A program made the translations under genes and the position numbers. Below, in pieces: positions 45,376-52,444 of a DNA stretch of 64,000 nt (position 1 is the stretch's first letter; each line of letters begins with the position of its first letter). This DNA comes from Parasutterella secunda. Lineage in GTDB: Bacteria; Pseudomonadota; Gammaproteobacteria; Burkholderiales; Burkholderiaceae_F. Where the stretch lies: NCBI RefSeq assembly GCF_023336895.1, contig NZ_JAMBLT010000005.1, positions 1 through 64,000 on the forward strand, in the 5' to 3' direction. The notes below the pieces were generated by a model. That model was not told the DNA's origin and did not search any database. It saw only the letters and a list, made by a program, of their open reading frames with translations.

Positions 45376-46164
45376 ATGAAAATTACGAAAATTTTGGCTT
45401 CTGAGGCAACCCCGGCAAAAGCCATTTTAAATCGTGCTCAGCATGTGGCTTTAACTAGCCTCGAACGTGATAATCTGCCCGCTCAGGTTATTGTGAATGG
45501 GGTGACTGTAGAAACAGAAGTAAGCGACAAGCGTCCTTTGGAAGTTGGTGATGTTCTCTTGGACGATGCCGGTCATTTCTATGTTGTTGATGCTGCTCCC
45601 GAATCCGTTCTGATGATCAAGGGCGATGAAGAATTCGCAGCAGAAGCTGCCGTGGCTCTCCTAAACCGAGGCATTCGTGTCGCTCAGGTTGAAAATGGTT
45701 TTGCGATTGCTAAAGACGAAGCCTTGCAGCAATTGTTGACTGATGCAGGCTTGGAATTTGAAGAAGTGATGATGCCTTTTGACCCGATTAAGTTGCCCAA
45801 ACGTCATCATGGAGGTGGTTGTTGCTGTGGCGGGCACCACCATCATGAGCACGGTGAAGGCTGTGGTTGCCATGGCGGACATCACCACCACGATGAGGGT
45901 GAGGGATGCTGCTGCGGTCATCATGATCACGAACACTCTGAAGGCTGCGCCTGCGGTGGGGAGCATCATCACCATCATCATGAAGACGGTGAGTGCTGCT
46001 GTGGCCACCATGATCATGAAGAGGGATGTGAGTGCGGCGGCGAACATCATCACCATCATGAGGATGGATGCTGTTGTGGTCATCATCATGACCATGATGA
46101 GGAACATCACCATCATTCTCATCAACGTCATTACCATCACGAAGAAAAGAATAAAGCCGAATAA
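45376..46164 (+). CDS. UreE-like protein with long His/Cys-rich tail
   Basis: The first 143 residues resemble the urease metallochaperone UreE: a beta-rich N-terminal peptide-binding part with RPLEVGDVLLDDAGHFYVV, then a ferredoxin-like metal domain from EEFAAEAAVALLNRGI to EVMMPFDPIKLP. Where UreE has the metal-binding His in GNRHVPLQ, this protein reads LNRGIRVAQ, so that ligand is lost. The remaining 119 residues contain about 42 His and 18 Cys, arranged as alternating CCC and CxC clusters. No urease genes are in the window. Probably a nickel, zinc or copper storage or buffer protein. It starts 20 bp after radA and ends in a terminator. Confidence 0.75.
   Translation: MKITKILASEATPAKAILNRAQHVALTSLERDNLPAQVIVNGVTVETEVSDKRPLEVGDVLLDDAGHFYVVDAAPESVLMIKGDEEFAAEAAVALLNRGIRVAQVENGFAIAKDEALQQLLTDAGLEFEEVMMPFDPIKLPKRHHGGGCCCGGHHHHEHGEGCGCHGGHHHHDEGEGCCCGHHDHEHSEGCACGGEHHHHHHEDGECCCGHHDHEEGCECGGEHHHHHEDGCCCGHHHDHDEEHHHHSHQRHYHHEEKNKAE
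45820..46080 (+). repeat. Imperfect internal repeats encoding the His/Cys modules
   Basis: Cysteine clusters fall at residues 149-151, 163-165, 178-180, 191-193, 207-209, 218-220 and 232-234, strictly alternating CCC and CxC. Each CCC-to-CCC period is 25 to 29 residues, so about three tandem units are visible, with diverged codons. Duplication followed by point change is the simplest origin. Confidence 0.7.
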
Positions 46165-46175
46165 CAATGAAGATC

Positions 46176-46208
46176 AGGGCGTGAAGTTAAAGCTTCTCGC
46201 CCTTTTTT
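46176..46208 (+). terminator. Terminator after the UreE-like gene
   Basis: AGGGCGTGAAG (46176-46186) pairs with CTTCTCGCCCT (46193-46203) with one mismatch, followed by a T run to 46208. The T run ends three bases before the next gene's ATG. Confidence 0.75.
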
Positions 46209-46211
46209 GCT

Positions 46212-46673
46212 ATGAGTATTGAAAACGTAAAAGCCTATCTGAACGAAAAAGGAATCGGAGACTCTTATATTGAATTTCCGGGTTCAAGTGCTACCGTCAC
46301 CTTAGCGGCGGAACAATTGAGATGTGAGCCTGATCGAATTGCGAAGTCCCTGGCTATCAAATTAAAAAGCGGACGGCTGCTCGTTATTGTTGTCTCCGGT
46401 GAATCGAAATTAGACAATTCAAAATTCAAAAAGCTTTTTAAAGAAACTTCACACTTTTGTCCTGCTGAACTTCTTCCTGAGCTTTACGGTCATCCGATGG
46501 GAGGAGTTTGTCCCTTTGCACTTAAGGACAATGTTGAAATCTTTTTGGATGAAAGCTTAAAAAAATACGATATTGTCTATCCGGCCGCAGGAGCCCCTAA
46601 CAACGCTGTAAAAATTACGCCTGAACGATTGGCTGAGATTTTATCGGCAGGTTGGGTGGCCGTTACGAAGTGA
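46212..46673 (+). CDS. YbaK/EbsC-family aminoacyl-tRNA editing protein
   Basis: A 153-residue free-standing editing domain of the YbaK/ProX type that deacylates mischarged tRNA. The conserved Lys in RIAKSLAIKL and GGVCPFAL and YPAAGAPNNAVKITP motifs are present. Which mischarged tRNA it acts on (Cys-, Ala- or Ser-tRNA) cannot be told from sequence alone. The ATG lies directly behind a terminator T run and no ribosome site is visible, so its start or mode of translation is unusual. Confidence 0.85.
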   Translation: MSIENVKAYLNEKGIGDSYIEFPGSSATVTLAAEQLRCEPDRIAKSLAIKLKSGRLLVIVVSGESKLDNSKFKKLFKETSHFCPAELLPELYGHPMGGVCPFALKDNVEIFLDESLKKYDIVYPAAGAPNNAVKITPERLAEILSAGWVAVTK

Positions 46674-46721
46674 TTTCAAATTTTTGAGGGCGCGTTTCTG
46701 CTAGCAGTGTTTCCGCTAGCC

Positions 46722-46750
46722 TTACAAGTTAACAGGCTTTCATGTACAAT
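46722..46750 (+). promoter_or_regulatory. Sigma-70 promoter of tRNA-Leu
   Basis: TTACAA (46722-46727) and TACAAT (46745-46750) with a 17-bp spacer, 13 bp before the tRNA. Confidence 0.6.
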
Positions 46751-46763
46751 CTTAGCCTCGTGT

Positions 46764-46852
46764 GCGGGGATGGCGAAATTGGTAGACGCACCAGGTTTAG
46801 GTCCTGACGCCATTTAAACGGCGTGTCGGTTCGAGTCCGATTCCCCGCACCA
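46764..46852 (+). tRNA. tRNA-Leu (anticodon TAG)
   Basis: An 89-base class II tRNA with encoded CCA. Acceptor GCGGGGA pairs with TCCCCGC, anticodon loop TTTAGGT contains TAG, the variable arm is long, and the T loop is GTTCGAGTC. Reads CUN codons. Confidence 0.95.
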
Positions 46853-46925
46853 TTACTTCTCTTCTCTATACCTTCTTAAGTGACTTTCCTTGATAGAATT
46901 CTCCTGTTTTATCAAGGAACACATC

Positions 46926-48071
46926 ATGTTTAATTTCGTTTTTCAAAATACGACTAAGTTAGTTTTTGGTCGTGGTCAAATCGCACAACTGTCCTCTTTG
47001 ATTCCGACGGATAAAAAGGTACTGATTACTTTTGGCGGCGGCAGTGTCAAAAGAAACGGTGTGTATGATCAGGTCAAGAAAGCTTTGGCCGGCCACAATG
47101 TTGTTGAATTTTGGGGCATTGAACCCAATCCGGCCGTAGAAACTTTGCGTAAGGCGGTTAAGCTTGGGTTAGAAGAAAAAGTTGACATGCTTTTGGCCGT
47201 TGGCGGTGGTTCGGTTTTAGATGGTACAAAGCTTATCGCGGCCGCCATTGCCCAACCTAATTTAGATGCTTGGGATATCGTTAAATCGGGCAGCGCTATC
47301 AAGCAAATTCCTTTTGCCAGTGTGATGACTCTTCCTGCAACGGGATCTGAAATGAACAACGGAGCAGTTATTTCCTGTCATGAAACGAAGGAAAAATTCT
47401 CATTTAGGGGTGATTATCCAGAGTTTTCCATTTTAGATCCAGAAACCACTTATTCGTTGCCTGCGCATCAGATCGCCTGCAGTCTCGCTGACATTGTTGT
47501 TCATTGCTTTGAACAATATATGACAACAACAGGGCAAAGTCGTGTTCTTGACCGCTGGGCTGAAGGCGTTATCGCGACGGCTATGGAGATTGCTCCGAAG
47601 ATTCAGGCTGACCAACATAATTATGACCTCATGTGTGATTACATGTATAGCGCCACCATGGCCTTAAATAACTTTATTCGCATGGGAGTCACTCAAGATT
47701 GGAGCACGCACCAAATCGGTCATGAATTGACGGCACTTTGCGGAGTGACCCATGGTGAAAGTTTGGCTATTGTTTATCCGGGAACGATTGATGTGCTTCG
47801 TGAGCAAAAGAAAGGCAAACTCCTTCAATTTGGTTCACGCGTCTTAGGTATTAACGAAGGCACAGAAGAAGAACGTATTGATAAGGTTATCGAAAAAATT
47901 GAAGCCTTCTTCAAGTCTCTTGGCTTAGCGACGAGATTATCTGAAAAGAAGATTGGGGTTGATGTTGTTGAAGAAATCACCAGACGATTCAACGAGCGCA
48001 ATGTTCACTTGGGTGAAGCACAGAACGTGACGGGAGATGTTGCTCGAGAAATTTTAATGAAGAGGCTTTAA
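46926..48071 (+). CDS. yqhD: Iron-containing alcohol dehydrogenase, YqhD-like
   Basis: A 381-residue aldehyde reductase of the iron-containing alcohol dehydrogenase family, using NAD(P)H to reduce short-chain aldehydes. The nucleotide-binding GGGSV motifs (TFGGGSVK and VGGGSVLDGTK), the PATGSEMNNGAVI segment, and the metal ligands Asp and His in SLADIVVHCFEQ, HQIGHEL and THGESL are present. ATG 46926 follows AAGGAA; the frame extends upstream through tRNA flank without a start signal. Monocistronic. Confidence 0.9.
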   Translation: MFNFVFQNTTKLVFGRGQIAQLSSLIPTDKKVLITFGGGSVKRNGVYDQVKKALAGHNVVEFWGIEPNPAVETLRKAVKLGLEEKVDMLLAVGGGSVLDGTKLIAAAIAQPNLDAWDIVKSGSAIKQIPFASVMTLPATGSEMNNGAVISCHETKEKFSFRGDYPEFSILDPETTYSLPAHQIACSLADIVVHCFEQYMTTTGQSRVLDRWAEGVIATAMEIAPKIQADQHNYDLMCDYMYSATMALNNFIRMGVTQDWSTHQIGHELTALCGVTHGESLAIVYPGTIDVLREQKKGKLLQFGSRVLGINEGTEEERIDKVIEKIEAFFKSLGLATRLSEKKIGVDVVEEITRRFNERNVHLGEAQNVTGDVAREILMKRL

Positions 48072-48387
48072 TTCTTTTTTTACTTTAAAATATTCCACAA
48101 CCAATTGATATTTAAAGTGAAAATAAGATCTTTTAAAGTTTCACATTAAAAGAGGATTGAGTCAAAATAATTAAAAATAAGTGGCTTACAAGTGAAGACT
48201 TCACCAAATTAATGGTTGGTAATCACAATTTTGTTGCTACTGTGGCTATAATCAAGCGTTTTTGTGCGAAAAGTAAGATACTTCGTACTGATGACAAATT
48301 TTTAATTGGGCGGGGACTAGGTTCCCTGACTATTGAACCGTTCGATGTGACCTTGTTCATGCCGAACACTTTAATTAGTAATAGAAA
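48072..48387. other. Intergenic region between yqhD and tig with nested inverted repeats
   Basis: About 315 bp with no gene. A T run follows the yqhD stop. Arms ACTTTAAAATAT (48082-48093) and ATATTTAAAGT (48108-48118) pair with one bulge, and GTGAAA (48117-48122) can instead pair with TTTCAC (48139-48144). A -10-like TATAAT is at 48247-48252 upstream of tig. The remaining sequence is unassigned. Confidence 0.5.
48247..48252 (+). promoter_or_regulatory. Candidate -10 of tig
   Basis: A perfect TATAAT hexamer 135 bp upstream of the tig start. The -35 region at the right distance is poor (TCACAA at 18 bp), so assignment is tentative. Confidence 0.35.
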
Positions 48388-49689
48388 ATGACTGAAAAAG
48401 AAACCACGAAGAGTTCTTTGGAACGTACCCTTGATTTGACGATTTCGGCTCAACAATTGCAAGCCGACACCGAAACGATCCTTAAGCGTCGTGCTAAGAC
48501 GGCTAAGGCTCACGGTTTCCGCCCGGGTAAGGTTCCGATGAAGATGGTCCGCGAAATGTACGGTGCTCAAGCCTACATGGACGCTATGAATCACTTGATC
48601 GGCCAAGCTTATGAAAAGGCTGTTGAGGAAGCCGGTTTGAAGGTTGCCGGTGCTCCTGAAATCACCCCGAAGGGCGAAATCAAGGACGGTGAAGATCCGA
48701 AATTTACGGCTACGGTTGAAGTTTTCCCGGAAGTTGAAGTGCCGGATTTGAAGGACGTGGAACTCAAGCGTTTCGTCTGTGAAGTCACTGACACCGAAGT
48801 TGAAAAGACGCTCGAAATCATGCGTAAGCAACGTGCCACCTATGAAGTGGAAGAAAACGGTGTTGCCGCTGAAGAAAAGCGCGTGACGATTAACTTTGTC
48901 GGTAAACTCGACGGCACGCCTTTTGAAGGCGGTACGGCCAACGGTTTCGCTTTTGTGATCGGCGCCGGTCAAATGCTCCCTGACTTTGAAAAGGGTGTGA
49001 CCGGAATGAAGACCGGTGAAAAGAAGACCTTTGAAATGACGTTCCCGGCTGACTATGTTGAAAAGCTTGCCGGTAAGACCGTTGAATTCGAAGTCGAACT
49101 TACCAAGGTTGAAGTAGCCAAGTTGCCTGAAATTGACGATGAATTCGCCAAGAAACTTGGCATCAATGACGGTGTTGCCAAGATGCGCGAAGAAATCGCC
49201 GCTAACTTGAAGCGCGAAGTCAAGGCTCGTATCACCCAACAAACCAAAGACGGTGTTATGAATGCTTTGAATGACGCTTGCCACTTTGACCTCCCGAAGG
49301 CTTTGGTTGCTGAAGAACAACAAGCCTTGGCCCGTGGCTTTGAACAAAATATGACCGCTCGCGGTATGGATCCGAAGCAACACAAGATCCCGCTTGAAAT
49401 GTTCAAGGAACAAGCTGAACGTCGCGTTCGTTTGGGCTTGTTGGTGAACGCCTTGGTTGAAAAAGAAAAGTTGACACCGACCAAGGAAGAAGTGGAAGCT
49501 CACGTTGCCGATTTGGCCGCCAGCTACGAAGATCCGGAAGAAGTCAAGAAGTGGTTCACGAGCGATGCTCGCCGCATGTCTGATGCACAAGCCTATGTCT
49601 TGGAAAACAAGATCACCGAATGGGCTTTGAGCAAGGGCAAGACCACTGAAGAAAAGGTCGAATTCGACAAGTTGATGGGTGGTCTCTAA
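48388..49689 (+). CDS. tig: Trigger factor
   Basis: A ribosome-bound chaperone and peptidyl-prolyl isomerase. The 433-residue protein has the ribosome-docking signature near 44 ([12 protein letters not shown]), the FKBP-type domain ([17 protein letters not shown], about 160-245), and the C-terminal helical arms. The codon choice is strongly biased, as expected of a highly expressed gene. Start of the tig-clpP-clpX block; clpP begins 28 bp after its stop. Confidence 0.96.
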   Translation: MTEKETTKSSLERTLDLTISAQQLQADTETILKRRAKTAKAHGFRPGKVPMKMVREMYGAQAYMDAMNHLIGQAYEKAVEEAGLKVAGAPEITPKGEIKDGEDPKFTATVEVFPEVEVPDLKDVELKRFVCEVTDTEVEKTLEIMRKQRATYEVEENGVAAEEKRVTINFVGKLDGTPFEGGTANGFAFVIGAGQMLPDFEKGVTGMKTGEKKTFEMTFPADYVEKLAGKTVEFEVELTKVEVAKLPEIDDEFAKKLGINDGVAKMREEIAANLKREVKARITQQTKDGVMNALNDACHFDLPKALVAEEQQALARGFEQNMTARGMDPKQHKIPLEMFKEQAERRVRLGLLVNALVEKEKLTPTKEEVEAHVADLAASYEDPEEVKKWFTSDARRMSDAQAYVLENKITEWALSKGKTTEEKVEFDKLMGGL

Positions 49690-49717
49690 TCAGATCTCCG
49701 ATAAAAGGATGAATGCT

Positions 49718-50335
49718 ATGGCGATGACTTATGCAGACATGAATCTCGTGCCCACTGTTGTTGAACAAAGTGGACGTGGGGAACGTGCTTTTGACATTTT
49801 TTCCCGTTTGTTGCGCGACCGTGTGGTGTTTCTTACCGGTCCGGTGACAACCGAGAGTGCCAATTTAGTCATCGCTCAGCTTTTATTCTTAGAAAGTGAA
49901 GATCCGGAAAAAGATATTTCGCTTTACATCAACAGTCCCGGTGGCAGTGTCTACGCCGGTATGGGTATTTACGACACAATGCAATTCATCAAACCTGATG
50001 TGAGCACGATTTGTGTCGGGATGGCGGCCAGTATGGGAGCGTTCCTCTTGGCTGCCGGTGCCAAAGGCAAGCGTTTTGCTTTGCCCAATTCCCGTATCAT
50101 GATTCACCAACCTTCCGGCGGTTCTCAGGGTATGGCCAGTGATATTGAAATTCAAGCCAAAGAAATTTTGGATTTGAAACTCACCCTCAATACCATTTTG
50201 GCTGAACGCACCGGTCAGTCTATTGAGACCATTGCCCGAGACACTGATCGTGATAATTACATGAATCCGATTCAAGCCAAACAATACGGTATCATTGATG
50301 AGATTTATGTCAAACGCGGACAAATGTTGAAGTAA
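49718..50335 (+). CDS. clpP: ATP-dependent Clp protease proteolytic subunit ClpP
   Basis: A 205-residue serine peptidase forming the tetradecameric barrel served by ClpX. The triad is Ser105 in GMAASMGAF, His130 in MIHQPSGG, and an Asp near 179. ATG 49718 is chosen for its AAAGGA site; an ATG at 49709 and an open frame back to 49679 also exist. Confidence 0.95.
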   Translation: MAMTYADMNLVPTVVEQSGRGERAFDIFSRLLRDRVVFLTGPVTTESANLVIAQLLFLESEDPEKDISLYINSPGGSVYAGMGIYDTMQFIKPDVSTICVGMAASMGAFLLAAGAKGKRFALPNSRIMIHQPSGGSQGMASDIEIQAKEILDLKLTLNTILAERTGQSIETIARDTDRDNYMNPIQAKQYGIIDEIYVKRGQMLK

Positions 50336-50359
50336 ACGAAACTTCGTACCGTTTCAACA

Positions 50360-50385
50360 GGGGAGGCGTTGTCCTCCCTTTTCTT
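50360..50385 (+). terminator. Hairpin between clpP and clpX
   Basis: GGGAGG (50361-50366) and CCTCCC (50373-50378) with a six-base loop, followed by TTTTCTT. It may reduce transcription into clpX or act as a processing site. Confidence 0.6.
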
Positions 50386-50399
50386 AATTAGGGATATCA

Positions 50400-51641
50400 A
50401 TGTCGGACAAACAAAATCGCTGTGCTTTTTGTGGTCGTGGTGAAAGTGAAGTCGAACACATGGTAACTGCCAATGGCGTTAGCATTTGTTCGGATTGCGC
50501 CCGTATGGCGCTTGAGTCGATGACTGGGGAGACAGCTTCTGCCGCTGCCTCAGACACAGCACCGCAAGAAAGTTTCCTGAATAAACCGCTGCCCAAGCCC
50601 AAGGAAATTTTTGATCGTTTAGATCAATACGTTATAGGGCAAGATCGCGCCAAGCGAATTCTTTCTGTCGCGGTTTATAACCACTACAAACGATTGAGAC
50701 ACTTGAGCGATAAAACAACGGACGTTGAATTAGCCAAGAGTAATATTTTGCTCATTGGTCCGACCGGCTCCGGTAAAACGCTTTTTGCGCAAACCCTCGC
50801 AAAAATGCTTGATGTCCCCTTTGCTATTGCCGATGCAACAACTTTGACAGAAGCCGGTTATGTCGGCGAAGACGTTGAAAATGTTGTGCTCAAGCTTCTT
50901 CAGGCGGCTGACGGCGATATTGAAAAAGCCCAGCGCGGCATTATTTATCTGGATGAATTAGATAAGATTGCCCGTAAAAGTGAAAATCCTTCCATTACCC
51001 GTGACGTTTCCGGTGAAGGTGTTCAACAGGCTTTATTAAAACTTATTGAAGGAACTCAAGCCAATCTTCCGCAACAGGGTGGCAGAAAGAACCCCGGCAA
51101 AGCCATGGTGACAGTGGATACCACAAATATCCTTTTCATTTGTGGTGGTGCTTTTGACGGACTCGATAAGATTATTCAACGTCGAGGTGAACGTGCCGGA
51201 ATTGGCTTTGCCGCTCAATTAAAGAGCAAGAACGAAAAGTCGCTCACTGAGCTTTTTGCTCAAGTCGAGCCGACGGATTTAGTCAAGTATGGTCTGATTC
51301 CGGAACTGGTGGGCCGTTTGCCAGTGATTGCTTCTTTAGAGGAACTCACGGAAGAAGCTTTGATCAGCATTCTCGTTAAACCCAAGAATGCGCTGATCAA
51401 GCAATTTGAAGCGTTATTTGCAATGGAAGGCGTCAAGCTTACTGTAACGGAAGAAGCTCTTGTGGCCATTGCTAAGAAAGCAATCAAACGTAAAACAGGC
51501 GCTCGCGGCTTAAGAAGCATTGTCGAAGGTGTCCTCACGGATGTGATGTATGAAGTCCCGAGTTTAGGGGATGTCAAAGAAGTGGTCGTTGATGAGCGCG
51601 TGATCAATGAATCTGCTAAACCGATTTATATCCGCAGATGA
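50400..51641 (+). CDS. clpX: ATP-dependent Clp protease ATP-binding subunit ClpX
   Basis: The AAA+ unfoldase that feeds ClpP. The 413-residue protein has a four-Cys zinc-binding domain (Cys 8, 11, 30, 33), Walker [11 protein letters not shown] near 123, Walker B YLDELDK, the pore and [23 protein letters not shown]-type sensor segment, and the IGF-equivalent ClpP contact loop region RAGIGFAA. It overlaps the next gene by four bases. Confidence 0.95.
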   Translation: MSDKQNRCAFCGRGESEVEHMVTANGVSICSDCARMALESMTGETASAAASDTAPQESFLNKPLPKPKEIFDRLDQYVIGQDRAKRILSVAVYNHYKRLRHLSDKTTDVELAKSNILLIGPTGSGKTLFAQTLAKMLDVPFAIADATTLTEAGYVGEDVENVVLKLLQAADGDIEKAQRGIIYLDELDKIARKSENPSITRDVSGEGVQQALLKLIEGTQANLPQQGGRKNPGKAMVTVDTTNILFICGGAFDGLDKIIQRRGERAGIGFAAQLKSKNEKSLTELFAQVEPTDLVKYGLIPELVGRLPVIASLEELTEEALISILVKPKNALIKQFEALFAMEGVKLTVTEEALVAIAKKAIKRKTGARGLRSIVEGVLTDVMYEVPSLGDVKEVVVDERVINESAKPIYIRR

Positions 51642-52270
51642 CAGAACTTTTATACCTTTTTGAAGATTCAACAGAATGTACGGCAAGTGTTTTGTCCTGT
51701 CTGCCGACCGGTGATGGTCTGTATGCTGTAGCACTTGACCGTACAATTTTTCATCCACAAGGTGGCGGTCAGCCTTCCGATATCGGAACAATTAATAACG
51801 TTTCAGTTGTTAAAGTTGTGCACACACCTGAAGCTGTTTTGCATATAACTGACCGTGAAGTTGCCGGAGAAGTTGTCCTCAAAGTTAATTCAGAGAAACG
51901 CCATTTGCACTCAAGATTGCATTCAGCAGGGCATATTATCGGCCTGGTCGGCGATCAATTAGGTTGGCACGCAACCCGCGGCAATCATTTCCCGGGTGAA
52001 GCTCGGGTGATATTCGAACCTCACGTCCCGGCATCCGTGGAATTGGTTGATTGTGTTCAGTTTCAGGCACAGGTTAATCAAATTATCACTCAAGCCTTTG
52101 TGAGAGTTTTAAACGAAAATAACGGAATCCGCACAGTGACTTGGGGCGATCTGCCTGCCTATCCCTGTGGTGGAACCCATGTCAAAACTTTAAACGAAAT
52201 TGGTCAAGTTGAAATCAAGAAAATTAAGTTGAAAAAAGGTCAAATCACGGTTTCGTATGCGTTAATCTGA
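51638..52270 (+). CDS. AlaX-like alanyl-tRNA editing protein
   Basis: A 210-residue free-standing editing domain that hydrolyses Ser-tRNA(Ala) or Gly-tRNA(Ala). Zinc-ligand motifs are HSRLHSAGH (HxxxH near 91-96) and CGGTHV near 177, and the GGGQPSDIG loop is present. ATG 51638 overlaps clpX by four bases (ATGA), so it is translated with clpX. Its presence between clpX and lon is unusual; these genes are normally adjacent. Confidence 0.9.
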   Translation: MTELLYLFEDSTECTASVLSCLPTGDGLYAVALDRTIFHPQGGGQPSDIGTINNVSVVKVVHTPEAVLHITDREVAGEVVLKVNSEKRHLHSRLHSAGHIIGLVGDQLGWHATRGNHFPGEARVIFEPHVPASVELVDCVQFQAQVNQIITQAFVRVLNENNGIRTVTWGDLPAYPCGGTHVKTLNEIGQVEIKKIKLKKGQITVSYALI

Positions 52271-52383
52271 AAATATTGCTCAAACGAACCTAATTTGTAT
52301 CTGTTTGTCTTTGTCTGATTACAAACCTAATTAAAACTGTTACTCTCGCTTTTATAAATAATGTTGTACAGGGCCGTCTGGGG

Positions 52384-52411
52384 TTGAAATTTTGATTTTC
52401 GTCCCCATATA
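52384..52411 (+). promoter_or_regulatory. Sigma-32 (RpoH) heat-shock promoter of lon
   Basis: GTTGAAA (52384-52390), a 13-base spacer, and CCCCATAT (52404-52411) match the sigma-32 consensus (CTTGAAA, 13-15 bases, CCCCATnT) nearly fully. It is 34 bp before the lon ATG, giving a short leader. Confidence 0.75.
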
Positions 52412-52444
52412 CGCCCTGTAATAGTCTCTATGGTATAGAAATCG

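Noticed and set aside
45661-46167. 168-residue Met/Val-rich open frame on the minus strand
   Set aside because: It is the exact complement of the His/Cys tail of the UreE-like gene; the repeated CAT codons read as ATG on the other strand.
46699-46720. Two GCTAGC hexamers forming an inverted repeat after the YbaK-like gene
   Set aside because: GCTAGC is itself a palindrome, the pairing is short, and no T run follows, so it is not a convincing terminator.
48223-49590. 455-residue open frame on the minus strand over tig
   Set aside because: It is antisense to trigger factor, whose biased codons leave the other strand open; no domain is visible.
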